Below are positions 60,101 to 64,000 of a stretch of 64,000 bases of DNA, piece after piece. The position numbers and the translations under genes are program-made. A model generated the notes under the pieces. The model did not search any database and had not been told where the DNA came from. It saw only the letters and a list, made by a program, of their open reading frames with translations. Origin of the DNA: Beaufortia kweichowensis (taxonomy: Eukaryota; Chordata; Actinopteri; Cypriniformes; Gastromyzontidae); the NCBI GenBank assembly GCA_019155185.1, contig CM032802.1, positions 13,931,638 to 13,995,637 on the forward strand. Direction: 5' to 3'. Numbering within the stretch: position 1 is the first letter of the stretch; every line of letters starts with the position of its first letter.

Positions 60101-62405
60101 TCCTCCCATTACCGTAAATTGCCTGTCAAACATTGTTTAAGAGCTGACTTCTTAAAATGACTTCTTAAAATGCTCTTTGTACTTGTACCTGCTTTTACAG
60201 GACTACTGTATTTGTAATGAGAGGATTTGGTTTTGTCACAGTGTAGGTCACAATGAGGTCATAGGTGTGTGTCGAGTAGGTAACGACGCTGAGGGTTTGG
60301 GCAGAGAACACTGGAATGAGATGCTGACTTACCCACGCAAACCCATTGCACACTGGCATCCTCTGGTCGAGGTAGGAGTTATTTTAATTACTGCTGAAAC
60401 CCATAAGCTATCTTTTATTGAGCATCTTGTCTGGAGGCAATTTTGATGGCTACTACATTTATGAAAATGGCATATCGAAAAGTAGTTTTGTTTTTTGAAA
60501 TATGTCTTGCAAATATGTGACTCTGTCTGTATTAACCCAGCTAAAGTATTTTTTACTTTCTACATAAAATCATCTTTAATAATGTTAAGAACATTCTGTG
60601 AAAAATAACATTGAAATATTTAATATTGACCGAGTAAGATTAGGTAAAGTCAAACGTTGATGCTTGTTATCTGAGAATTAGATTTTTAGACTGGTTTTCA
60701 CAGACAGGGTCAAATATATGTATATAACATGTTTTTGTCGATTAAATCCATACATGATTACCATATATCAGATGTCTGATGTGTTTGATGCTCTCGGGCT
60801 GCCAGTCAAAGAGCCCTCATCTAGGCAAAGAACACTAACACTTGCTTTTCAGTGACTAAAGACATCTCAAGTTCATTATCCAATAATTTTTTTTGCTTGA
60901 AAAGCCTTGGTGAAGTGGATTTACAGTTAGCATGCTTGTTTTCTAACCCATATGCTATGTCCCTGTTGAGGTGTTGTTTAAAAGCAGTACTGTGGAATGT
61001 GCATATTAGGTTGTGTCAAACTAGTCAACAATGACATCTCATTAGCTGAAGAAGCTGTTTTTCTGGCTCTCTTGGGCTTTAATTTGTTACAGAGTGCTTG
61101 TCTATTTTCTATCTATTTTGTGTTTCACTGCAAACATTTGAGATGCTACACACTCCATTCCTATCAGCTTTTCTTATGTTCACCCTGCTAACCAAAATAT
61201 GTTCTAAGTATGCTTTGCTAACATTCCCATTATGTTATGAAAACACCATTTCCACTAACAAAATTACAATAACATTTTAATAATGTGTTTTTAGAATATG
61301 AATATTTATAATATTAGCAATGACTTTTTAGCTGGGCACTCAAGTCTTAAGACTGTTTCTTGCTGTACTAGCACAAATACATAAAGAAAATAATAACAAA
61401 TTTAGTTGTACTCTGAGTTTATTTTTATTTTTTTCATTTCATTCATTTTGACGTCTTCACTCTTAGTATTGGTCTTATAAGTGTCAAGTTGATCTGTTCA
61501 TGATTGAAATCTGCACACAGCAAGCAAAACAAGAAGTAACTGTAAAACAGATGTGGTAAAACATCTTTAATAATAAAAATAATTTAATAATGAAAATAAT
61601 TCATGTGAATCCATTGTTTGTGTATGGTTTCTTATTATTTTGCTGGATTGATATCTGTAGCCAAAGCTAATATATTATTTAGCAGCACATCTCTCTGAAA
61701 TATGTGAAAATCCTATTCAATTCAATGTCAAAAAGAAAAAAAAAGTTTCTTGAGTATGTTTTCCCATCGTAGTATTTGTTTTAAACAACACTCACGTAGG
61801 AAAAAGCAGAAGACGCAGTGAGACGACAGCTGATTTGAAGGAAAGGTTTAAATTTTTCCTATTTAAAAACTCACTGTCTAGACATGTTTATATTTAAATA
61901 TATTCAGTGTTGTGAAATGTGGCAATGCAGGGAGCAAAAGCAACTGATTTCTGTCTCACAGCAGATGGTTTGGAATGCTGAGGTGATGAGTACTTTGAGA
62001 ATCTACCATACAGTGCCCAAGCGTTTAAACTATATCCACCCAGCTCTTTTACTTTACACTTAGGAATCAAAAAGCATATACGTTTGAATTAGAGATATGA
62101 CACTGTATTGCACATGAACTGTCAGGGTCACATTTTATCTTTGAAATAAAAAATAAGAAAATTATATTCTGTTGAATTAGCATTATGCTTAGTTTAGCAG
62201 CAAGTCCTTTTGTAGCTGAAGTAGCATACCTTAATGTACATATCTAATTCAGTAATGTTGAAGCATGTGTGAGTGCATGATTCATGATGTTTTGACGGTG
62301 ACTGGGACTTTATTGTGACTTTATTGCTCTTTGCAGTATCACAGTACTGGAAGTGGAAGCCAAGGAGGCTCTTGTAATTCCCTGAAGGCCCCTCCATCTC
62401 CATAG
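23973..62405 (+). CDS. syt9: Synaptotagmin-9 gene, seven coding exons
   Basis: Synaptotagmins are calcium sensors for vesicle fusion; SYT9 acts on synaptic and dense-core vesicles. The joined exons keep phase throughout and give 547 residues. In order: cysteines 10, 21 and 31 in the N-terminal segment typical of the SYT3/6/9/10 group; a transmembrane helix at about 53-76 followed by WKLCWIPWRER; a long proline-rich linker; C2A (about 256-370) with calcium ligands D287, D293, D345, D347 and D353; C2B (about 389-525) with D419, D425, D479 and D481, where the fifth position is N/E; a basic KKRKTSTK patch; WHXL at 520-523; and a serine/proline-rich tail. The linker and tail make it longer than the mammalian protein (about 490 residues). 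TACGLALFGVSLFVSWKLCW and the C2A wording fit SYT9 better than SYT3, 6 or 10. The a or b paralogue is not decided. Confidence 0.92.
24545..24712 (+). mobile_element. Degenerate tRNA-derived SINE with L2-like tail
   Basis: A B-box-like 'ggttcaaatgc' lies at about 24597-24607, and the tail reads 'tttgaataaaagcatcagct' near 24675. This is the same layout as the SINE at 9302, but more decayed. Confidence 0.55.
25505..25800. repeat. Cluster of short palindromic ACACA/TGTGT motifs
   Basis: Variants of 'ttaacacacatgtgttaa' and 'tgacacatgttgtgttaa' recur many times in both orientations. It looks like an expanded low-complexity palindrome or a degraded inverted-repeat element. No coding content. Confidence 0.5.
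26066..26437 (-). pseudogene. Relic ORF of an unnamed teleost repeat-family protein
   Basis: A 123-codon minus-strand frame without a named domain. Its middle (SVASFVAQMYSSSNTTVMDV and LERSVESLQHSTAELLNNLQ) resembles a multi-copy uncharacterised fish protein family that I remember only loosely. It lies just downstream of the related-looking relic at 26570-27103 on the same strand. It could be one decayed gene, a transposon-borne gene, or a captured fragment. Function is unknown. Confidence 0.35.
26570..27103 (-). pseudogene. Two-exon-like relic of a teleost multi-copy protein
   Basis: The minus-strand frame at 26570-26914 contains QFVIIARNDRVTIPVHDRL and LYWVCNLSYPPQLSSVLTFF and ends KVLELISKLQTVQ. 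Upstream, a 110-nt exon-like segment (27103 to 26994) has an AG acceptor and a GT donor and reads EKCYTMMVVLTHLLPPLPES. From the apparent next acceptor the frame meets a stop before joining the long frame, so it looks broken. The NLSYPPQL motif recurs in the relic at 41757-41945 (NLSYPPEL), so both belong to one family, seen widely as uncharacterised fish proteins. No function is assigned. Confidence 0.45.
27988..28224. mobile_element. MITE with GTTTATAC-type inverted ends
   Basis: Left end 'gcctggtttatactt' and right end 'aaagtataaacaaggc' are inverted copies. The interior is CpG-rich ('gcgttggtgcgcgcggcg'). About 237 bp and non-coding. The wording matches PIF/Harbinger-like MITEs common in fish, from memory. 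Confidence 0.65.
29370..29535. repeat. Diverged copy of the TTAA MITE at 57.7 kb
   Basis: Shares 'gaactttgagctttaagcc' and the end 'taatatgacccccttta' with the element at 57680-57889, but its left edge is unclear. An older relative of the same family. Confidence 0.45.
29975..30055. repeat. hAT-type terminal fragment
   Basis: On the minus strand it reads 'agggctgcacgattaatggt' and 'ccccacgattaattaatc', the usual terminal wording of a large fish hAT family. Only one end is seen. Confidence 0.45.
30631..30907. mobile_element. MITE with 'gtgcttttccactgcat' inverted ends
   Basis: Left end 'gtgcttttccactgcata' and right end 'atgcagtggaaaagcac' are inverted copies, each followed inwards by 'ggtac'/'gtacc' words. 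About 277 bp and non-coding. Confidence 0.75.
31005..31075 (+). repeat. Common fish repeat ('tttgtatagcgctttt')
   Basis: Contains 'caattttatttgtatagcgc' and 'ccaaagcagctttacatgta', a very frequent short fish repeat. Related tails appear near 7540-7580 (reverse) and 13240. Confidence 0.55.
33049..33339. repeat. Long near-perfect palindrome (125-bp arms)
   Basis: The left arm (33049-33173) and right arm (33215-33339) are reverse complements over 125 bp with only about two mismatches seen. A 41-bp spacer separates them. Transcribed RNA would form a long hairpin. There is no coding frame and no obvious target duplication. It could be a fold-back transposon or a recent inverted duplication. Confidence 0.9.
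34497..35660 (-). mobile_element. Truncated 5' end of a DIRS-type retrotransposon
   Basis: Minus-strand sequence with a terminal-repeat-like leader, a TATA-like box and the start of a DIRS gag ORF, then an abrupt end. The leader side reaches about 35655 ('gaaagggaac'). The TATA-like 'cttatatagcc' (plus-strand reading) is at about 35429-35439. Reverse transcriptase and recombinase are missing. This family differs from the element at 51.6-56.9 kb. Confidence 0.7.
34797..35273 (-). pseudogene. DIRS gag ORF, N-terminal part, frameshifted
   Basis: The frame starts MPCHSCGTCRAPLQ and contains ECVGCLGKPHAEAAL, CPHCECMSLASLRSR and FSESGPAPRALP, which I recognise as the cysteine-rich start of fish DIRS gag proteins. 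The continuation (SLAASETEEWAGDEDP and LSKAVEELDLEW) is in another frame at 34510-34890, so a frameshift separates them. The protein then ends in unrelated sequence. It was structural in the original element and is dead here. Confidence 0.7.
36190..36480. repeat. Terminal region of a hAT-like element
   Basis: Begins 'ctagggctacaccccactaa' and continues 'aatcgactagtagatcttca', wording typical of fish hAT ends. It sits next to the transposase relic. Confidence 0.45.
36480..36905 (-). pseudogene. hAT (Ac-like, ZBED-type) transposase relic
   Basis: The minus-strand frame at 36480-36722 contains KLIQDVSTLWNSTYFMLEQR and VTAVLSDPEI, the conserved D-x-RWNSTY-type block of Ac-like hAT transposases (here LWNSTY). 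Just upstream, in another frame, sequence reads ITDKIVDFIALDMRPLNIV, another hAT block. Stops and frameshifts separate the parts, so it is inactive. Domesticated ZBED proteins share these motifs, but the decay argues against a host gene. Confidence 0.75.
40734..40898 (-). other. Small ORF (54 codons) next to a consensus donor, function unknown
   Basis: A minus-strand frame starts MSGTKSFSSAAACTNLCEAV and ends at TAG (40736-40734). Four bases after the stop, a strong donor (cg|gtaagt) follows at 40730/40729. A second exon-like piece with AG acceptor and GTAAGT donor lies at about 40115-40245 on the same strand. The sequence upstream (40920-40985) is CpG-rich. Together they could be a minus-strand spliced transcript inside syt9 intron 1, but the frames do not join openly. 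Not recognised. Confidence 0.25.
41757..41945 (-). pseudogene. C-terminal relic of the NLSYPP multi-copy protein family
   Basis: The minus-strand frame ends with TGA at 41757-41759 and contains MLMGLIYALNLSYPPELSYT, FEVQQKLILEL and VQTLKTMLFSDV. It is cut off upstream where LINE sequence begins. It matches in style the relic at 26570-27103. Probably a fragment of an uncharacterised multi-copy fish protein. Confidence 0.45.
41950..44570 (+). pseudogene. L1/Tx1-like LINE ORF2 relic, interrupted
   Basis: Degenerate plus-strand LINE. In order: LSQWRDISKVNVRLFCQKYS (before the RT), a KNWRPVSLLGVNYKILSK block at about 42365-42420, GIRQCCPLSGQL near 42570, a KLSAYADDV-like block near 42690, then after a gap the C-terminal part with QKQLVDFFG, VLYLPIQDGGQGLVDTKSR (43640-43690) and LLKINKLNLTGL. 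Stops and shifts are frequent. These blocks fit the Tx1 branch of L1. A separate repeat of about 770 bp interrupts it (42718-43490). It lies within syt9 intron 1. Confidence 0.75.
42718..43490. mobile_element. Insertion inside the Tx1-like LINE (hAT-like ends)
   Basis: Left end 'gcagggttgtcaaactcatt' and right end 'gtgttggagacccctgc' are loosely inverted (cagggGTxTC...). LINE reading stops at the left edge and continues after the right edge. No transposase. The fit to hAT (Charlie-like) ends is an inference. Confidence 0.5.
45383..45833 (+). CDS. syt9: syt9 coding exon 2 (transmembrane and linker)
   Basis: 451 nt. Starts in ISVSLLSLVVTACGLALFGV, the transmembrane helix, then WKLCWIPWRER. The linker is proline-rich (PPLPPLQPQP and VPPTPVSPAV) and includes the conserved KISHTSPDIP and MQRQITDPSS motifs. 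The acceptor AG is at 45381-45382 behind a CT-rich tract with a (CT)n run at about 45328-45355. The donor is at 45834 (ag|gtaact). The linker is longer than I recall for mammalian SYT9. Confidence 0.93.
46176..46728 (+). CDS. syt9: syt9 coding exon 3 (C2A domain)
   Basis: 553 nt. Reads QSSIRRQMNQSNPDF, then LKPELYKQRSLD, and the whole C2A domain: DLPAKDFSGTSDPYVKIYLL and HFSVYDFDRFSRHDIIGQ give all five aspartate ligands. The acceptor is the second of two adjacent CAGs (46173-46175); use of the first (46170-46172) would add one codon. The donor is a strong GTAAGT at 46729. Confidence 0.95.
46855..47100. repeat. hAT-like end ('gggttgggcgatgtctacca')
   Basis: Within intron 3. The start resembles the 'gggctgggcgatat' ends of common fish elements. 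The other end was not found. Confidence 0.35.
47449..47939. mobile_element. Short DNA transposon with 12-bp TIRs in intron 3
   Basis: Ends 'gggtcattcttc' and 'gaagaatgaccc' are exact inverted copies. A 4-bp 'aggt' flanks both sides (47445-47448 and 47940-47943), a likely target duplication. About 491 bp and non-coding. Confidence 0.75.
48894..48945 (-). repeat. L2/SINE-type 3' tail
   Basis: Reverse complement reads 'aagtctctttggataaaagc' and 'gccagctaaatgcctaaatg'. Located in intron 3. The rest of intron 3 (48950-51255) shows nothing I can name. Confidence 0.7.
51256..51376 (+). CDS. syt9: syt9 coding exon 4 (C2B start)
   Basis: 121 nt. Reads DNVDLGDLMFSLCFLPTAGR and then KARNLKAMDITGAS. 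It carries the C2B ligand D419. The donor is CAG|GTGGAA; the last G joins exon 5 to make D425. Strong match to SYT9 wording. Confidence 0.95.
51615..51815. repeat. DIRS terminal inverted repeat (element 3' side)
   Basis: Pairs with 56709-56884 over most of its length, for example 'gaccaggaagctataaaaga' against 'tcttttatagcttcctggtc'. The outermost about 55 bases (from 'cgtctcaggttacg') differ from the other repeat's end, as usual in DIRS elements. Confidence 0.9.
51863..51971. repeat. DIRS internal complementary region
   Basis: Bases 51863-51918 are the reverse complement of the element's left outer end (51615 onward), and 51918-51971 the reverse complement of its right outer end (to 56884). 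They meet at 'gagacgttcc', the circle-junction template. Confidence 0.92.
52060..52640. repeat. Diverged subrepeats in the DIRS non-coding 3' region
   Basis: A 'cggcgaga' motif recurs at about 52099, 52199, 52356, 52520 and 52630. Short hairpin words 'ctggctcgcaagccag', 'ctggctctcgagccag' and 'ctggccctcgagccag' occur at 52063, 52327 and 52445, and a looser one at 52583. The spacing is about 100-165 bp. Confidence 0.65.
52561..53450 (-). pseudogene. DIRS tyrosine recombinase, internally deleted
   Basis: The C-terminal part of the 577-codon minus frame encodes a DIRS-type tyrosine recombinase, which would insert the circular DNA. The N-terminal domain is readable (LQSRAPSTRKLYALKWEVF and MPSTVKVYAAAVSAFHSLV), and so is the far C-terminus with AHSTRGMAAS and FERFYNLDL, holding the second catalytic arginine and the tyrosine. 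The join at about 52722-52730 removes the middle of the catalytic domain, an estimated 150-200 residues including the first catalytic arginine. The 5' limit of this ORF is uncertain because it overlaps the RNase H frame. Confidence 0.8.
52956..54960 (-). pseudogene. DIRS reverse transcriptase-RNase H, broken
   Basis: Makes cDNA in the intact element. The frame at 54370-54909 has DGGLRPILDLRTLNLSVKKL and VTIDMKDAYFHVSILPKHR (first catalytic Asp). It is cut by a TAA at 54370-54372, then continues in the same frame with LNYIDDWLILAES (the YIDD box). RNase H motifs follow (LMTDASLSGWGAV and VLTDNTSAVAYI). One extra base near 53437 shifts the frame; the tail (RPGEWRLHPEVVNLIWDTF and VDLFASQETTHCPLW) is in another frame to 52956. 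Two lesions in one ORF show the copy is dead. Confidence 0.88.
55044..56606 (-). CDS. DIRS gag-like protein, intact 520 codons
   Basis: The only long intact frame of the element. It begins with a cysteine-rich segment (CVPPCARF, CVVCLGVDHARSAL and CVHCEALPLRTLCSR), then has a region with VEVVTRAVAQLKLDW and LDERFLKP, and a central block GKAYSAAGQAGACLHTISML. The end is proline/arginine-rich. These are features of fish DIRS gag proteins, which package the RNA. The start ATG at 56606 is about 130 bases from a TATA-like word in the terminal repeat. Intactness suggests that this insertion is not very old. Confidence 0.8.
   Translation of the reverse strand: MSFKPCVPPCARFIMSGDSHEFCVVCLGVDHARSALESADCVHCEALPLRTLCSRLACANKHAQPAEAGRRLPSWGSQMDLADVMETGPALSPPLSASSSLHLGQHARAAVPVASGGSPHFLLSSSEEGDLQSVDTGESERPPMYEELVEVVTRAVAQLKLDWPAEAESSHQPNKLDERFLKPKTPPHRRGLPFFPDLHNELSGSWNRPYSARVHSPRMSVYSNIAGASEHGYDAMPAMEQTLAGYLSPVSASSLKAPVLPSKPCRTTSALVGKAYSAAGQAGACLHTISMLQAYQADLLRELDEGEGVDQDAVRELRRATDVSLRAIWETAKAVGRSMSALVATERHLWLNLSGIKAADKTLLLDAPLSPGGLFGDAVNSVVDRFREAKSQAAAFSQFIPRRHRGAEAAGREQPQPSTSAYRGRQKESVSSRAPPQRQWDSGRHSRPRPSQPKTDLRAVIQAKTAGTKRRQPVPAKPPGSRPDNASSYGARSRTLLWMLRVVPAPCFGTHWRQGTIRGA
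56709..56884. repeat. DIRS terminal inverted repeat (element 5' side, promoter)
   Basis: Inverted copy of 51615-51815. On the minus strand it carries 'ctataaaagagcgtgg', a likely promoter for gag. It ends 'cccttgaaagggaac'. Confidence 0.85.
57249..57301 (+). repeat. L2/SINE-type 3' tail
   Basis: Reads 'gtaagtcgcttttgataaaa' and 'gcgtcagctaaatgcctaaa'. Located in intron 4 after the DIRS element. Confidence 0.75.
57676..57893. mobile_element. MITE with TTAA target duplication
   Basis: TTAA at 57676-57679 and 57890-57893 bounds a 210-bp element with inverted ends 'aggggtca' and 'tgacccct'. The interior has 'tgcccccacatgtcc' and a 'gtgggggcg' counterpart. The TTAA site preference is that of piggyBac-type elements. 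Confidence 0.75.
58355..58526 (+). CDS. syt9: syt9 coding exon 5 (C2B middle)
   Basis: 172 nt. Reads PYVKVSLMCEGRRLKKRKTS, then NTLNPVYNEAIVFDVPPENI, and ends in VMDYDR. It carries the basic patch and ligands D479 and D481. The acceptor follows 'cttttcctctag'; the donor is cg|gtgaga. Excellent match to SYT9/SYT10. Confidence 0.95.
59239..59980 (+). pseudogene. DIRS-type tyrosine recombinase fragment in intron 5
   Basis: Three overlapping plus frames hold parts of a DIRS recombinase catalytic domain: LEDLQALSVTDKCHVVW (59276-59590), ILALWIMDTIAIAYRSQYLL and VQVHSTKGVSTSW (59645-59857), and AMPSTFTRFYNLCVEPVPD (59739-59972). The catalytic arginine of HSTRG is a lysine here, and several frameshifts are present. 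No terminal repeats or reverse transcriptase were found nearby, so it is a 5'-truncated relic. It is sense-oriented relative to syt9. Confidence 0.7.
60242..60371 (+). CDS. syt9: syt9 coding exon 6 (C2B end, WHXL)
   Basis: 130 nt. Reads VGHNEVIGVCRVGNDAEGLG, then EHWNEMLTYPRKPIAHWHPL and VE. The WHXL motif is used for vesicle docking in synaptotagmins. The acceptor follows 'ttttgtcacag' and the donor is gag|gtagga. Reading on into the intron would add about 24 codons before a stop (to 60446), a possible alternative end. Confidence 0.95.
60372..62336 (+). other. syt9: syt9 intron 6
   Basis: About 2 kb between exons 6 and 7. AT-rich, with no repeat or gene that I can name. Confidence 0.6.
62337..62405 (+). 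CDS. syt9: syt9 coding exon 7 (C-terminal tail)
   Basis: 69 nt encoding 22 residues and TAG: YHSTGSGSQGGSCNSLKAPP then SP. It resembles the serine/proline tail I remember for SYT10, while the mammalian SYT9 form I remember stops soon after WHXL. The acceptor follows 'ttgctctttgcag' and phase 0 fits exon 6. Likely real; use versus the intronic stop needs transcript data. Confidence 0.8.
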   Translation, partial: YHSTGSGSQGGSCNSLKAPPSP

Positions 62406-62990
62406 CCTGATGAAAGTCCATGGTCTCATCTTCAGACCTAAAACAGGAGGAGAGGATTCATGTGCAAGGTGTTTTGCTCTGGGATCCAGGGCCCGGGAAC
62501 AGAGACCTCCAGATGGCCATTTCTTAAAAAAGAAAATGCCGTTTTCTTTAACCCGTGCATTCGGAGGGCCTACCGCTGCATGGGTACACTGAATGTTTCA
62601 GATGCATGTTGAGTGGTCGGATACTGTATGGTTATTTTGTGCAACTCATGGTGAAATGGAAAAGAATTTTGTGAAAACAAGTGGAAAGAGTATTTTTATG
62701 TTGTTCTCCAAGTTTTGATCGAAACTAAGTGTTTTCTAAACAGTCCTAGTACCTGTTTTTAAATGGAGTGTCAATGTATCACTCAACGCTTGCTAGGTCA
62801 GAATGTGAATTTGCCTTTTCCTCTCCTTTTCACAGCGCATGAATGTGTGTTTTGGTGTGGTACAGTTGAAGATGTTCTCCGTTTCTGTTGAAAAAATGAG
62901 TTAAAATGTGTTTTTGTCAAAAAGAGTCTTGACAGTCAATTGTTTACAGACTTTGCAAGTAAAATGTTATTTCACTTGTTATTAAACATC
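62406..62990 (+). other. syt9: Probable syt9 3'UTR
   Basis: Non-coding after the stop. An ATTAAA signal is at 62981-62986, followed by a T-rich stretch ('tatttcttac'), giving a 3'UTR of about 0.6 kb if used. Confidence 0.45.
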
Positions 62991-64000
62991 TATTTCTTAC
63001 AAAACCATGTCTTGTGAAATGCAATTACTTCACTGTATACCCAATGTTATTTTACAGTATATTTATACAGTTTTCATTGGTAAAGAGTGTGTTCTTCGAT
63101 CAACACTATTCAGATGATTTACTATACAAATTCTTCTACTTTTAAACAGCTTTGATATAGAAATTCAGACACATCAGCAGAGGGGTTTTGTTAAGATATG
63201 ATACAATCGAAAGTTGTCTTTAAGTAAAAGGATTAATGTTACAGTTGCTGTCAATTTGGTAATGTAAATCTCAATCAATATCCAAACATAAAAAAGTGTA
63301 CTATATATGTTCCCTTTACGTACAAGCACATGCAATTACACGTTACAGAGTATGGATGTCACTACTTTCTCAAAAGAGAATATTGATCTACCATACAGTT
63401 GTTAAAACCCATAGCCATTTTCAAAAGGTGGTTAAATTTATTGAATGTTCTATGCTAGCTTTCACTTACGGACAACCATGTTGCGTAGTTAAATTGCTTC
63501 CCCAGAGTATTTGGAATTCCATTCATAAAATTCTTCGCGTTGTCCACATGAGAAATCCAGCATGGTTTTCAAACATTGTGTAGTGGTGAATCCAGACAAA
63601 AAAAACTAAATCATTTCGCCACTTCTGTGTGTGGAGGTACAGTTTCTAAACGGACACAATTCAAAAATCAGAGAAGAAAGATCAATTTAACTTTATATAT
63701 GAATGTGGTTTGAAAACCATATGCTTACCATGCACACACAACTGCGTCTATATCAAACACACTTACACAAAAAACATTTCAATTAAAGGGGAAACTACGG
63801 ATAAGTGTTCAATTGAACTCAAACAGACATATAATAAAAACAAATATAAAACAATATTAATGCCTCCTTCAAACATGTATATATTACTATAAGAGTGTAA
63901 TGTCAAATTCATTAACATCATGAAACGCTGTAGCTATTTTATTAGTCTTACAATAAGCGGTTTGATTTTTAAATTAAAAAGTATGATTAGAAATCCTGCA
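62991..64000. other. Sequence after syt9, nothing recognised
   Basis: Short frames only (up to 95 codons at 63296-63583), none with a recognised domain. No repeat identified. Confidence 0.4.

Overview
This window is vertebrate nuclear DNA from a ray-finned (teleost) fish. Three things point there: split genes with GT-AG introns, AT-rich non-coding DNA, and a teleost-type repeat load (DIRS and other LTR-like elements, L2 and L1/Tx1-like LINEs, tRNA-derived SINEs with L2-like tails, many short TIR elements). The mix would suit a cyprinid, but the sequence alone does not prove the species.

Two host genes are supported, both on the + strand. At the left edge (258-421) lies the last coding exon of spon1 (F-spondin), which encodes its final thrombospondin type-1 repeat and the stop codon. 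A possible 3'UTR runs to about 2.3 kb. The main gene is a synaptotagmin, best matched to syt9. I could assemble seven coding exons with compatible phases: 23973-24120, 45383-45833, 46176-46728, 51256-51376, 58355-58526, 60242-60371 and 62337-62405. They give a 547-residue protein with an N-terminal cysteine segment, one transmembrane helix, a proline-rich linker, C2A, C2B, a WHXL motif and a serine/proline-rich tail. The first coding exon is tiny and is not visible as an open reading frame of its own. Intron 1 is about 21 kb.

Region by region: 0.4-23.7 kb is the spon1-syt9 intergenic space. It holds a solo LTR (6.1 kb), SINE pieces, short inverted-repeat elements, an L2 LINE split by an insertion (13.5-15.4 kb), a second L2 3' piece (17.6-18.0 kb), an LTR-like block with nested tandem repeats (18.5-19.6 kb), and an LTR retroelement with matching 5-bp target duplications that itself carries a nested insertion (20.2-22.45 kb). 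Intron 1 (24.1-45.4 kb) holds coding relics of an unnamed teleost repeat-family protein, several TIR elements, a near-perfect 125-bp-arm palindrome (33.05-33.34 kb), a truncated DIRS gag end (34.5-35.7 kb), a hAT transposase relic (36.5-36.9 kb) and a broken Tx1-like LINE (41.9-44.6 kb). Intron 4 (51.4-58.4 kb) holds an almost complete minus-strand DIRS retrotransposon (51.6-56.9 kb) with inverted termini and a clear internal complementary region. Intron 5 holds a degenerate DIRS tyrosine-recombinase fragment. After 62.4 kb comes the syt9 3'UTR and then sequence with nothing recognisable.

I did not find a convincingly new biological system. The most informative structures are the DIRS element, whose internal junction can be read directly, the nested LTR insertion with both target duplications preserved, the 33-kb palindrome, and three possible control features of syt9 (upstream ORFs, a tandem NAGNAG acceptor, and a SYT10-like tail exon). 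All assignments rest on reading the sequence and on remembered family features; no database search was run.
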